From NCBI GenBank assembly GCA_033964015.1, contig CM066913.1, positions 32,191,577-32,255,576 of the forward strand: a DNA stretch of 64,000 bases. The letters run 5' to 3'. The translations under genes and the position numbers were made by a program. The DNA comes from Scolanthus callimorphus. Lineage: Eukaryota > Cnidaria > Anthozoa > Actiniaria > Edwardsiidae. Each line of letters starts with the position of its first letter. The stretch's first letter is position 1. The notes beneath the pieces are model-generated. The model did no database searches. It had not been told where the DNA came from and saw only the letters and a list, made by a program, of their open reading frames with translations. Positions 12,201 to 20,700 of this stretch are shown in pieces.

Positions 12201-15200
12201 TTTTTAACAGAGAACACTTTAAGTAAAATAAATTTCCCCCTTACACTCCGTGGATTTTTCACGGGCATCAGCTAGTCTATATATTAATACCGTAAGGAAA
12301 ATCGTGTCGACACTCGCTCCGCTCATCCCTGAAGCTGTGCCGCCATAAGAAGTTCGCAAACCCGAAGGGAAGGTGGAAGTCTGGACCATGAGCGTGTTTT
12401 TGTTGGAAAAGATTCACCTCGGGCTAAGTTCTAATTCAAGCGATTTCTTAAGCGAGGGACAAAGCCGCCATCGCCGCCATGTTGAATTCTCCCACAGAAA
12501 CTCAAAAAGAACTCGGTTCGCGCAGCCGAAAGCACCATTGACATTCAAACCTAAATGGTTCTCTTACAGATTACATACAGGAATGTGCAGGGATAATTCT
12601 AACTTGAAAGATTTGAGCTGAGAAAAATTTTCATTCAAGTTTCAACAAACGTGCACACTACATTGCTTCCCTCGGAGCACGCGCTAAGTCATGGTAAGTC
12701 GAAATGACACATTTACAAAACAAAGTCCGTGAAAGTCATGAATAATATTCTCTAAGTATAAATCCTGACGGCTCTATCGCAAAACGAAGGACACAATCCC
12801 GAAGAGAAAGAGGAAATCCCTCCAGTGGCATGTTTTTGTTGGAAAAGATTCACTTTTGGGCTAAGTTCTAATTCAAGCAATTTTTTAAGCGAGGGATAAA
12901 GCCGAAAAAATATAAATAATATAAACTAAAATAAATTATTATTCCTTAGACCATTTTTACTTGACCTGTTTCTTCTCTCCCCTCGCTGAGATATGATAAA
13001 CATACAAACAATTCCGAAGTCAAATTGCGCTTTCGATTTTCACGGGTTCTTTGACCGATTTGAGAGACTGACACACGCGTGATTTTGTACCAAGCAGGGA
13101 GATCAGTGCAAAAAAAAATCATTTTGGGCTCACTTCATTTATTTTGGCATGGTGGGACGGGGTACTCATGCTGATGGGAGGTTATTAGTAATGTAAATCC
13201 AGCAGTTTATGGAAGGGGGAAATCACGAACCCCTCCCCACATCCATATGGCCATTGTGATTTTTTTTCCCCGTTTTTTTAAACAGAGAACACTTTTAGTA
13301 AATTTCCCCCTTACACTCCGTGAATTTTTCACGGGCATCACCTAGTCTTATATATAATACGTGATGTTGGGGGGGTCAAGGTCAAACTGTTAGCCCAGCA
13401 GCCTGGAAAAACGGCTGCACCATGGAACTTCAAAACCACGCCATTCTCTTGCAAACTTGGGGAACTGTGTTATAGGATACATTTTATTCGAAAAGGACAA
13501 AGTGGACGGAAGATCCAATTCAAGCGTTTTCGTAAGCGAGAAGATCGAGTTCGCAAAGGCGCCATTTTAAGTCTTCCACAGAAACCAAAAAATAAACAAT
13601 TTCTCGCAGCCGAAAGCAACAAATACGTCCAAACCTACGCGATTCTCTCACAAATAACACAGTAATGTTCAGGCAAAAGTCGTTTTTCCCAAAAGTTTAG
13701 AGTGAACAATATATCCCATTCAAAGGTTTTGGCGAGTTGCACGAAGACCCGGCGCGCCATTTATAAATAAACAAACACTCAGTTCACAAACAACAGTCCT
13801 TTGACAGCCTATTTATTTCGAAATCTATGCTAAAAACAGAGAATTTCGAGCCGAAAAAACGAAGCTCCCAAACCCGACCGGAAGGAGGAAATGTATGAAA
13901 TTTTCGAAATCTATACTAAAAATGGAACGGAAGGAAATCTCTCCAGACTCTCCAGTGTGCATGTTTTTCTTGGAAAAGGTTTTACAAGCGATTTTCCCAA
14001 GTTCAGTTTCACTGATAAGCTTAGATTGTTTAAGCTAAGTTTTTAAATCACACACACTTGAATTCGAATTGATCGAGTTGTACAAATCTTTAATAAAGTC
14101 CAACATGATGAGCAGTGCAAAGCAACTTTCCATTGAAAACAGCAAGAAAAGTTTTAGTTTACCTTTCTGGCGCTTCCTAAACCTTCCTATTCACCAGACG
14201 AGGGACTTCTCTTGATTATAAGCAATTATTTACATCTAAAACCAATAGTTGTTGAAGTTCGAGTGGTACAGCTCAGCCTTTTTCTTTCTTGACCGAAAAT
14301 ACGACCATCTCGACCGACACACGCGCAATCCGTTTCGCGCCCAAACCACAGTGAAACCAATGCCTCAACATCTTTTGTTAGGAAATATTTAGGGGGTTAT
14401 TGTGTGGCATTTGCCTCATTTCCATTCACAAGGAACATTGTTTTCAAAGATCTAATTTAAAACGCCTTTCCATCGTATGCTATGGTGCGAATATTTCACA
14501 CCGGTATGCCACCTATCTCAAGCTCATAACAGATACTTTAATACTTTAAAGTAAACAGGCGTAGTTACCGCACATCTCTCTAAACGTAGCGGTATAACTA
14601 ACGGCAGACAATCCGATAATTTTCGTCATTCAAGGAAAATTTAGTTCGTGAATTTTTCACGGGTACTTACTAGTATATATATATTAAAAAAACGAAAAAT
14701 ATATAGAACAGCATGCAAATGAACATTATCAAGACATATATCCATATATTCATTTATTTATTATTACTAGTAAGTACCCGTGAAAAATTCACGAACTAAA
14801 TTTTCCTTGAATGACGAAAATTATCGGATTGTCTGCCGTTAGTTATACCGCTACGTTTAGAGAGATGTGCGGTAACTACGCCTGTTTACTTTAAAGTATT
14901 AAAGTATCTGTTATGAGCTTGAGATAGGTGGCATACCGGTGTGAAATATTCGCACCATAGCATACGATGGAAAGGCGTTTTAAATTAGATCTTTGAAAAC
15001 AATGTTCCTTGTGAATGGAAATGAGGCAAATGCCACACAATAACCCCTAAATATTTCCTAACAAAAGATGTTGAGGCATTGGTTTCACTGTGGTTTGGGC
15101 GCGAAACGGATTGCGCGTGTGTCGGTCGAGATGGTCGTATTTTCGGTCAAGAAAGAAAAAGGCTGAGCTGTACCACTCGAACTTCAACAACTATTGGTTT

Positions 15201-16871
15201 TAGATGTAAATAATTGCTTATAATCAAGAGAAGTCCCTCGTCTGGTGAATAGGAAGGTTTAGGAAGCGCCAGAAAGGTAAACTAAAACTTTTCTTGCTGT
15301 TTTCAATGGAAAGTTGCTTTGCACTGCTCATCATGTTGGACTTTATTAAGACTTGTACAACTCGATCAATTCGAATTCAAGTGTGTGTGATTTAAAAACT
15401 TAGTTTAAACAATCTAAGCTTATCAGTGAAACTGAACTTTGGAAAATCGCTTGTAAAACCTTTTCCAAGAAAAACATGCACACTGGAGAGTCTGGAGAGA
15501 TTTCCTTCCGTTCCATTTTTAGTATAGATTTCGAAAATTTCATACATTTCCTCCTTCCGGTCGGGTTTGGGAGCTTCGTTTTTCGGCTCGAAATTCTCTG
15601 TTTTTAGCATAGATTTCGAAGTAAATAGGCTGTCAAAGGACTGTTGTTTGTGAACTGAGTGTTTGTTTATTTATAAATGGCGCGCCGGGTCTTCGTGCAA
15701 CTCGCCAAAACCTTTGAATGGGATATATTGTTCACTCTAAACTTTTGGGAAAAACGACTTTTGCCTGAACATTACTGTGTTATTTGTGAGAGAATCGCGT
15801 AGGTTTGGACGTATTTGTTGCTTTCGGCTGCGAGAAATTGTTTATTTTTTGGTTTCTGTGGAAGACTTAAAATGGCGCCTTTGCGAACTCGATCTTCTCG
15901 CTTACGAAAACGCTTGAATTGGATCTTCCGTCCACTTTGTCCTTTTCGAATAAAATGTATCCTATAACGCAGTTCCCCAAGTTTGCAAGAGAATGGCGTG
16001 GTTTTGAAGTTCCATGGTGCAGCCGTTTTTCCAGGCTGCTGGGCTAACAGTTTGACCTTGACCCCCCCAACATCACGTATTATATATAAGATTATTTATT
16101 TAACTTAAATACAGGGGACCCTACTCGATAAACCTGATGGTTTCATGGGTCCCCTGCCACCTCCTATTTTACTCTACCTGTCAAACACGTGATTAATACA
16201 AGCTGTGTGTGTGGAAATAAACTCAAATTCAGGTTGAAATATTTTGATTAAACTAACAACTAAGGACGTGTATTAATTTTCGATCCGTTGCGCGAAGGTT
16301 CTTAACATCAAATATTGCATACACTACCAACAGTCGACAAATAAAGAATATGATTGGCAGAAGGTAACAATCGTTTAGTTACAACAATAGTAGTCAAGTC
16401 TACAAAAGTTGCTAAATGTACGCTAGAATTCCTCATTCAGTACATGCTGTAGAAATTTGTGTGCAATGGTCCTTAATCCGATCCACAATGTGTACCCGAT
16501 AGAAATAATCTTTTGGTATGACGCGTTTACTACTGTTTCACTTGACAGATACTTCCAGAGTCTTCGTGCGTCATCCACAAAACAACAAGGCACTAACTGG
16601 TCACGTGATCATGACATTGACAGGCATCAGTGCCGAATACGGATGCACGGAGTCTTGTAACCTTCACGACGGTTGCAAGTCATTTAACTACAACCCGGGG
16701 AAGGGAGAGTGCGAAATAAACTATAAAACCATGAGGGAAAGCGGAGGAGAGAGCAAACTCCAAAAAGAAACGGGTTCTACTATTACGACCTGTTGGAGAT
16801 GTATGAAATGGACTACTGAAGTAGAATATAGTTGGGCGCAACCTAGAATGTGTGACGCCAAGCGGCAATAG
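217..16871 (+). CDS. Modular extracellular protein gene (F5/8C-F5/8C-CTLD-Ig-PAN), 5' end outside window
   Basis: Spliced coding region built by eye from splice sites and domain matches. Exons: 217-324, 971-1181, 3068-3218 (discoidin 1); 4089-4420, 5195-5351 (discoidin 2); 6064-6253, 8158-8396 (C-type lectin); 9153-9416 (Ig); 16549-16871 (PAN/apple). Every domain starts and ends at a phase-1 intron, and phases agree throughout once one surplus base in the second exon is discounted. The first exon opens in phase 1, so the start and any signal peptide lie upstream. Such modules belong to secreted or cell-surface adhesion and recognition proteins; role and ligand are unknown. The 3' end is uncertain: the PAN exon reads to a TAG at 16871, but a donor near 16799 could skip that stop. 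No membrane segment is visible. Confidence 0.72.
337..463. mobile_element. MITE family A, copy 1 (TIR TAAGCCTgGTTTCCATATAG)
   Basis: Near-palindromic element: the left end reads TAAGCCTAGTTCCCATATAG and the right end is its imperfect reverse complement. Both arms continue into CAACCGTGAAACAA and its complement. Close relatives lie at 53307-53457 and 58079-58205. It starts 12 bp after the donor of the discoidin exon. Confidence 0.8.
1141..1145 (+). other. Frameshift site in discoidin exon (G5 run)
   Basis: Upstream the frame reads SYTLSSLDVKDG; downstream the family-consistent frame reads WQPYKKGVSVW up to a phase-0 donor at 1182. The two join if the run is four G instead of five. The surrounding frame and splice sites are otherwise intact, which favours a recent change or a sequencing error. 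Confidence 0.65.
1447..2487. mobile_element. TIR element with subterminal poly(G), copy 1 (TTA target duplication)
   Basis: Left end GGGACCGGTAATTATTTATC, right end GATAAATAATGACGGTCC, flanked by TTA. Long G or C runs sit just inside each end (1480-1489 and 2451-2465) and again at 2331-2341. The interior from about 1930 to 2290 is homologous to 62825-63230, defining a family. A 3-bp TTA duplication is typical of PIF/Harbinger-type insertions; no transposase is present. Confidence 0.65.
3219..4088. other. Intron between discoidin domains
   Basis: Holds a LINE/SINE-type tail at 3905-3990: an ATA repeat followed by TATAGCGC and AAGCGCTTTACAAT, the same motif seen at 55805-55875. Nothing else recognised. 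Confidence 0.4.
3905..3985 (+). repeat. Retroelement tail-like repeat (ATA)n + AAGCGCTTTACAAT, copy 1
   Basis: An ATA/TAA microsatellite followed by TATAGCGC and AAGCGCTTTACAAT. Comparable sequence at 55805-55875 suggests a dispersed LINE- or SINE-derived end. Confidence 0.5.
4089..5351 (+). CDS. F5/8 type C (discoidin) domain 2, two exons
   Basis: Exon 4089-4420 (acceptor TTCACAG, donor GTGAGG) encodes LGIANGEVPDAYITSQS, GRLNQPSSVAAWC, VYLQFDLRHTMAVTAV and NEWRFYKNKEI. Exon 5195-5351 (acceptor TTCTTAG, donor GTAAG) encodes FTGNSERFG, AARFIRIYPKDW and CMRAGLTGY. The whole is about 163 residues, the usual size of this glycan- or lipid-binding jelly-roll domain. Phases are 1-0-1, which makes a symmetrical module, and the frame is open throughout. 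It follows discoidin domain 1 and precedes the lectin exons. Confidence 0.85.
4615..4842. mobile_element. MITE family B, copy 1 (TIR CATTCTCGaACCCAGAGCTCC)
   Basis: Ends CATTCTCGAACCCAGAGCTC and GAGTTCTGGGTACGAGAATG form imperfect inverted repeats; subterminal CCGGCTCGTAACCTCGCGGG pairs with CCCTGCGAGCAGACGAGCCG. An internal block holds GACGCATGCGC and AATCAGCCAATCAGCGA. Four further copies lie at 26321, 27973, 28226 and 41383. Confidence 0.85.
5390..5562. repeat. Foldback repeat with TTTCCCA arms, copy 1
   Basis: AAGCTGAATTTCCCCAAGGC and GTGGGAAATGCAGCTTTTCC form an imperfect hairpin around a middle containing GGAATTCACATGGATA. A close relative lies at 42419-42545. It starts 38 bp after the discoidin 2 donor. 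Confidence 0.6.
6064..8396 (+). CDS. C-type lectin-like domain, two exons
   Basis: Exon 6064-6253 encodes CSLGWVSFRSHCYMF, then AKEQCKKEDALLTDL; exon 8158-8396 begins inside the tryptophan codon (TG|G) and encodes WYFIGLTHHP, SEWKFEDGR, PMTCTTL and TIDCSQEGGFICKRK. The spacing of the cysteines, the WYFIGL core and the final FICK identify a long-form C-type lectin fold of about 143 residues. I see no EPN/QPD or WND calcium motifs, so calcium-dependent sugar binding is doubtful. The 1.9 kb intron holds a 615-bp tandem duplication and a TIR element ending 22 bp before the second exon. Phases are 1-2-1. Confidence 0.85.
6372..7590 (+). repeat. Tandem duplication, two units of about 615 bp
   Basis: 6372-6980 and 6987-7590 are almost identical from TCATCAAAATCCTAAC to GTTTCGAAACAAAGGCCA. 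The few differences include AGGATG versus ACGAAG in the middle, TTGGTCAATT versus TTGGCACATT and a short CAAAAT deletion. Young duplication inside the lectin intron. The end of each unit (TTTTTCAAAATGGCGGTTAG, GAGTCACATGACTG) belongs to MITE family C. Confidence 0.9.
7590..7701. mobile_element. MITE family C (TIR AACCTCGTtCCC), copy 1
   Basis: Ends AACCTCGTTCCC and GGGGACGAGGTT; interior GACTCAGCCTCCCCCAGGGT and ACCAACCGCCATCTTGAAAA. Related sequence at 27366-27420 and 44766-44966. Confidence 0.7.
7914..8135. mobile_element. MITE with AGACCaCGTTCACA ends, next to an exon
   Basis: AGACCACGTTCACATGGGAC and the complement of TCTCGTGTGAACGGGGTCT are inverted repeats; the interior is rich in ACCGG and GGTACCG. 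Its right edge lies 22 bp before the lectin exon at 8158, so the element borders the acceptor's pyrimidine tract. Confidence 0.75.
8397..9152. other. Intron between lectin and Ig exons
   Basis: From about 8520 to 8720 the motif TTCCCTTGTTCCCT recurs irregularly in pyrimidine-rich DNA. Nothing else recognised. Confidence 0.4.
9153..9416 (+). CDS. Immunoglobulin (I-set-like) domain, single exon
   Basis: One 264-nt exon, phase 1 on both sides (acceptor CCGACAG, donor GTATGC). It encodes VSALEGQSVTIDCQA, then IVWARGRR and LTLHKAKLSDSGLYSCQA, followed by NELGSDFKSVYIQV. The two cysteines, the core tryptophan and the DSGLYSC motif are those of an I-set or V-like Ig fold of about 88 residues. It sits between the lectin and PAN exons of the same gene. 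Confidence 0.88.
9585..9615 (+). repeat. Short motif shared with the foldback element at 23531-24204
   Basis: CTATAAGCTTTCCAACGATA followed by TATAGG also occurs in both arms of the element at 23531-24204, here without the rest of the element. Confidence 0.5.
9665..9993 (+). pseudogene. LINE reverse transcriptase C-terminal fragment
   Basis: The frame reads HVAKFMFSYYHDLLPAPFHN, then HNYNTRSALQFRS and YHGPKIWNSLP, ending in a stop at 9991-9993. HNYNTR and GPKIWNSLP are hallmarks of the C-terminal tail of CR1/L2/jockey-type non-LTR retrotransposons. The copy is 5'-truncated, keeping only this tail. The Helitron array begins four bases later. Confidence 0.75.
9997..11079 (+). mobile_element. 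Non-autonomous Helitron, tandem unit 1
   Basis: Starts TCTATATATTAATACCGTAA after host A (9996). Ends with hairpin CCGTGAAtttTTCACGG, then GCATCAG and TAG (one C lost from CTAG). The next unit begins at once. Internally the unit has two diverged halves, each with GGAAAAGATTCAC, GCTAAGTTCTAATTCAA and AAGCGAGGGA. No Rep/helicase frame is present. Confidence 0.8.
11080..12275 (+). mobile_element. Non-autonomous Helitron, tandem unit 2
   Basis: Starts TCTATATATTAATACCG directly at the end of unit 1 and ends hairpin + GCATCAGCTAG. It is longer than the other units because of the 123-bp TTAA-flanked element at 11567-11689. Confidence 0.82.
11567..11689. mobile_element. TTAA-flanked MITE (piggyBac-type signature), copy 1
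   Basis: Ends AGGCCCATCACCAACC and GGTTGGTGATGGGCCT, flanked on both sides by TTAA (11563-11566 and 11690-11693). Present in Helitron unit 2 and absent from units 1 and 3, where the site reads CTCTAAGTAT. TTAA duplication is the mark of piggyBac-type transposition; no transposase here. Confidence 0.8.
12276..13345 (+). mobile_element. Non-autonomous Helitron, tandem unit 3
   Basis: Starts TCTATATATTAATACCG directly after CTAG of unit 2 and ends with hairpin CCGTGAAtttTTCACGG + GCATCACCTAG. Nearly identical to unit 1 along its length. Confidence 0.82.
13346..14673 (+). mobile_element. Non-autonomous Helitron, unit 4 (diverged subfamily)
   Basis: Begins TCTTATATATAATACGTG directly after CTAG of unit 3. 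Ends CGTGAAtttTTCACG, then GGTACTTA and CTAG, followed by host T (14674). The layout (AATTCAAGCGTTTTCGTAAG, CCACAGAAACCA, GCAGCCGAAAGCAACAAA) parallels units 1-3 but is well diverged. A nearly identical copy lies inverted at 14767-16091. Confidence 0.82.
14674..14766. other. 93-bp AT-rich spacer between two Helitron 3' ends
   Basis: Bordered by T on the plus side (14674) and, read on the minus strand, by T as well, which is the expected 3' flank of a Helitron in both directions. The contents are AT-rich with no coding signal. Confidence 0.6.
14767..16091 (-). mobile_element. Non-autonomous Helitron, unit 5, inverted
   Basis: The reverse complement of 13346-14673 with only scattered differences. 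Read on the minus strand it starts TCTTATATATAATACGTG after host A (complement of 16092) and ends hairpin + CTAG at 14770-14767. Together with unit 4 it forms a 2.7 kb inverted repeat. Confidence 0.85.
16230..16312. repeat. Fragment of the foldback element arm
   Basis: ATTAAACTAACAACTAAGGA followed by CGTGTATTAATTTTCG and GTTGCGCGAAGGTTCTTA resembles one arm of 23531-24204. Confidence 0.5.
16549..16871 (+). CDS. PAN/apple domain exon, possible terminal exon
   Basis: After acceptor CTTGACAG the phase-1 frame encodes RVFVRHPQNNKALTGH, GCTESCNLHDGCKSFNYN and GKGECEINYKT. The Cx3C...CKSFNYN...CE.N pattern is the PAN/apple disulfide module common in cnidarian matrix and adhesion proteins. The frame stays open to TAG at 16869-16871. 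The residues after about 16780 (TTCWRCMKW) are not typical of the family, so the exon may instead end at the donor AGAT|GTATGA near 16799. Confidence 0.72.
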
Positions 16872-17799
16872 ATTAAAAATTGGCAAAGAATACGAAAATA
16901 GGATTTAGTCAGTCGTAAAGTGATGAAATGTTTAACTTTGCACACGAACCGGCTATCTAAAATCTATCGACATTTATTGAAAAGAGCACCCAAAAAATAG
17001 CATTAAAACTGTCAAGTTAAAGGGTAGAAGATTAAAATCTAGCGAAAATCAGGAAAATATAGCCCGAAAATATAACCAGAAATGGTGTTTAAAACGGAAA
17101 AATGTAGGCCTAAAGAGCACCCGTCCCTGGAGATATGCCTTTATCGGAGGGTGGTAGAAATATTGTTGCTTCGACAGACATCTTGCCTGCGTGAATGAAA
17201 ATATAGAAATTGTGAAAAGTGTGATTAAGTGCGTTCATCTACATACTGCATACAGTTGTACACATCACAATGTTTTCTTATTTGTCTATAAGTGATCAAT
17301 TAAAATCAATGAATTGTTGCAAACTTTATGTTTTGTTCAGTGAGCTATTGACAATAGTGTTAAGCTATAAAATGAAGTGAATGAAATTCACTTCTTGATG
17401 AATTCTCTCCTGTTATCAGGAGGAACCGTATTTCGGTACTACACACTCTTTGAGGCCTGAGCGGAGGAGGAGGGCCGATGAGTGCATTGCACGCATCACG
17501 CGGACCTATGTCTTTAGGTACGATATACTCTGGCGCGGTACCAGTGGGCCGGACAAGTATGTCGACCTCTCGTGAATCAAAGCTCCCTTCTACTCGCTCG
17601 CTTCTGGTCACTGATAAAATACAAAAACTTATTAGGGACCGGTCATTATTTATCGCCCCCCAGGCGATAAATAATGACCGGTCCCTTAAACGATGCTTTT
17701 CCGTGTGAAAAACCCATCACTATGTTTGGGGGTCCTGTTGTGTGACTTAGTCTCTAGTTCCTCACGGCTGAATTAGAAGGAGTGGCAGCTCAGACCAAG
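16872..17799. other. Intergenic spacer between the modular protein gene and ABITRAM
   Basis: Contains the 51-bp palindrome at 17635-17685; otherwise no element or gene recognised. The ABITRAM promoter and 5' UTR should lie near its right end; I see no clear TATA box. Confidence 0.4.
17635..17685. mobile_element. 51-bp palindromic remnant of the TTA/poly(G) TIR element
   Basis: GGGACCGGTCATTATTTATC and its reverse complement are separated by only a few bases and flanked by TTA at 17632-17634 and 17686-17688. It consists of just the two ends of the family seen at 1447-2487, so it is an extreme internal deletion that still carries a clean target duplication. It lies 112 bp upstream of the ABITRAM start. 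Confidence 0.75.
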
Positions 17800-20700
17800 A
17801 TGGCGGACGAATCGTTGTCTAATGCAAAGGAACGAAGAACTGTGGTCGATCGCTACTTTACGAGGGGATATATGCCTGGTATGTCTGTAAAATTTGCTAT
17901 TATCCGTCCTCCTTTTCAGGGATTCTGTCTGTTCGTTGCCAAATGAATATTGAAAGAAATATTTGGCTGATCTAGTCGGTTTAGTCGCAAATGCCAAAGT
18001 TTTTTTCACTGCACTCTTTATTAGCGTTTTACCTTGTGAAACAATTTGTACTCAAATATATCATTGTGTTAGTTATGCTTTGTCCTTCCATGGCAGATGT
18101 GAATGGCAAATCAGGAGAGCATCAGTGTGTTTTACTACATTCTAACAAGTGAGTATAATGAATTGGCACAATTTGAATATGGTTTCTTCCAGCAAAAAAA
18201 ACGCATGCTTGGTTTGTGCTTTTTTGAAATGGCCACTGCAAATAATTGCCACTGACATTGGTCAACTGCTTTGGTCAGTTTTACAAAAAAGTAGAATCGA
18301 TTTGTTGCTTTGAAAACAACTCATTCTTCATTCAGAAGTGATGGTATTCAATTGTGGGAAACTAGGTGGTCTGAATTGGCAGGGACGTAAACATGAACAA
18401 TAACAACCACAGGATAAGATTTATGCTGGAGAACTAGTAGCGTTTTGCTGACATTTCAATCTTGAGCACATCATTGGCACTGCTCATTAACCCATTGGTG
18501 CGGAAATGAGATCCGGAAATCCCAGCTATAGTCATTGGGAGGTTTATCCCTTTTTGCTCTGTTTAATCTTTATTACCATATGCAGTTTACCTGTACAGTG
18601 TGACTCCATCAACCAAGGTCACTCATCATTCTCATTCCCAGAGCCTCTCGTTCATGCTGACTGTCAGAGGCTCTGGTGTAAGACAAAACTGGATGTCTCA
18701 AATTGGGACATTCTGCTTTACTTTTCATATATGGTGACCACCTTTGCTGGTTTTGTAAATTTCAAAATGGCAAGCAGGAATATTGGCCAGAATTGGCCTA
18801 TGATTGTCTGGAGCCAGAGCCTATGGCAAACAACAAACAGCTCTGGGGATGAGACTGCGTCACCCATGTGTTCATGACATTATTATTAACATTATTTCTT
18901 GTGAATTTTAGTGAAGAAAATGTTTCTTAGCCTGTTCTTATTCCTTTTTATGGGATTGTGTGTTTTTAGATGAAAATGAGAATTTCTATGTTGCATTATT
19001 GTTCAAGTACGTGGTTGTGATTGGCTTATTTGTAAAGAAAATTTGCTTTGCACTGTAATTTGCTATTGCGACAGTCTTAAATATGATAAGAGAAGGAGAA
19101 ATAACACAACAGGTTTTAAGACTGGAGAGTCAGTCAATTTTTTCATGCACCGTTTTGCACCTATTGATAGCAAGACACTAACCAAATTTCAATATTTTTA
19201 TATATGCAAGGATTTGTGTAATCACAGTTGCCCCAGAACACCCACTTATCACAAATAACAGCAAAATAGAAAAGGTTGACTTCCAAGTGAGCTCTAAGGT
19301 CAACCGTCTTGATAACCGGGCGGTTGGTAAATCCAAGAAAGGAGCTCAATGGCTGATGCCTGATTCTGCCTTATGTGAAGTGAGCTGTGAGGATGGAAGC
19401 AAATATTTACTGAACAGGTTTGAAAATATCAAGGAAATATTCTTTAAATTTTAGCACGTGTTTGAGCTTAGAAAGCAGTTTACGTATTTGCTCAAAGTAA
19501 AATACTTCTTGCGATAGGAATATCCTGGTGGATTTCTCTCAGGCGGGCCTAAAAATGACGTGAGCATGCACAAGTCAGAGGTCTCTTTTCCTCCTGCTCG
19601 TCAGGCCAGCGAATGCAAAGGAAAATAGTCCTCTTCTAGTAGGGAACTAAAAGGGCTCAGAGCTTTCCTTCTAACTCCTTTATTTGAGTAACATATTGCA
19701 GTCCCAAAGAGCAGAAATAACCAAAAATGAAATGTCTAACTTCGCCATATTTTAATATATAAGCTCAAGATTCCGTATACAAAGAGTTTCTATAACCAAA
19801 ATTTTAATTCCAAATTTTTAAGACATTTGAAGATATGAATTTTAGATATGATTGAACAAAGTTTGCAGAATTCCTGATCAAAGTACTAATTCTCCCATAA
19901 AATGGCACAGAAACCAAAGTTTAAAGCCTAATATCTCAAAGACGGATCCATTAGAGAAAAGTCATTTTTGATATTTTGTTTTTAATCAGGCAAGGAGTCT
20001 GTATGCAAAAGAAAACAAGTTTATCTGAGTTAACCTGACCTTATTATTTGAAATTTAGTGATCTAAGCTGGTCATTTCCGCTCTGTCAGTCCCAAAGTGA
20101 TATACTCTCCTGACCTTGTATTCATAGCTGCGTAAAAGGGAAGCTGGTTGAGATTAATCAAGAATTGCTGAAATGCCCTGAACTGCTTCAACATAAGGTA
20201 ACCACACCCCTTGCTCATAATGTACTGCTCTACCACACCATGTTTTAATATCATTAAAATTCAGCAACTCTCCAAAAAAGCTTGAGTTTTTGCCAGTCTC
20301 ATTTTTTTACCTTACAAGTGTGAGAGACTTTATTTTTTTGTTTGCATGAAGCATTGCATCATGGATAGGGCGAGCCAGGTCCTTTAAGCCTGGTTTAAAA
20401 TATTTTGCCGCATCAAGTGCTCAAGACCAAGCGCTTTAAAAATATTGATAAATAGAAGGCTGCTGTATTTTTAATAGGTGGCTCGGAGATGTGAAATCTG
20501 GGGGGTTGGGGGCATGCCCCTATAGGAAAATTTGAATTTCTGGGTGCTTAGGATACATTTCCAGCATTTTGAGAGCTAGTATAGATTTACGTGTTTTCAT
20601 ACCCTGAAACACAGATGGTGGTTAGTGTTGAAGTAGACCATCTTTGGAGACCCAGGGGATGGAAGTAGACATGGCAATACACCTCTAGTTAGCCTTTTAT

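Noticed and set aside
14674..14766. Loop of a single giant hairpin transposon covering 13346-16091
   Set aside because: Both sides end in hairpin-CTAG with a T flank and begin TC with an A flank, so two separate Helitrons explain it better than one foldback element.
9417..16548. Further Ig or fibronectin exons between the Ig and PAN exons
   Set aside because: I looked for C...W...DxGxYxC patterns next to splice sites and found none; the region is LINE and Helitron sequence, and phases join directly without them.
17400..17460. Possible extra C-terminal exon after TTATCAG reading GTVFRYYTLFEA
   Set aside because: Joining it to the alternative PAN donor in phase 1 would create a stop at the joint, and the peptide is too short to judge.
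18506..18877. 123-codon frame in ABITRAM intron 2
   Set aside because: No family, no splice signals in phase with the gene, and it lies within a well-supported intron.
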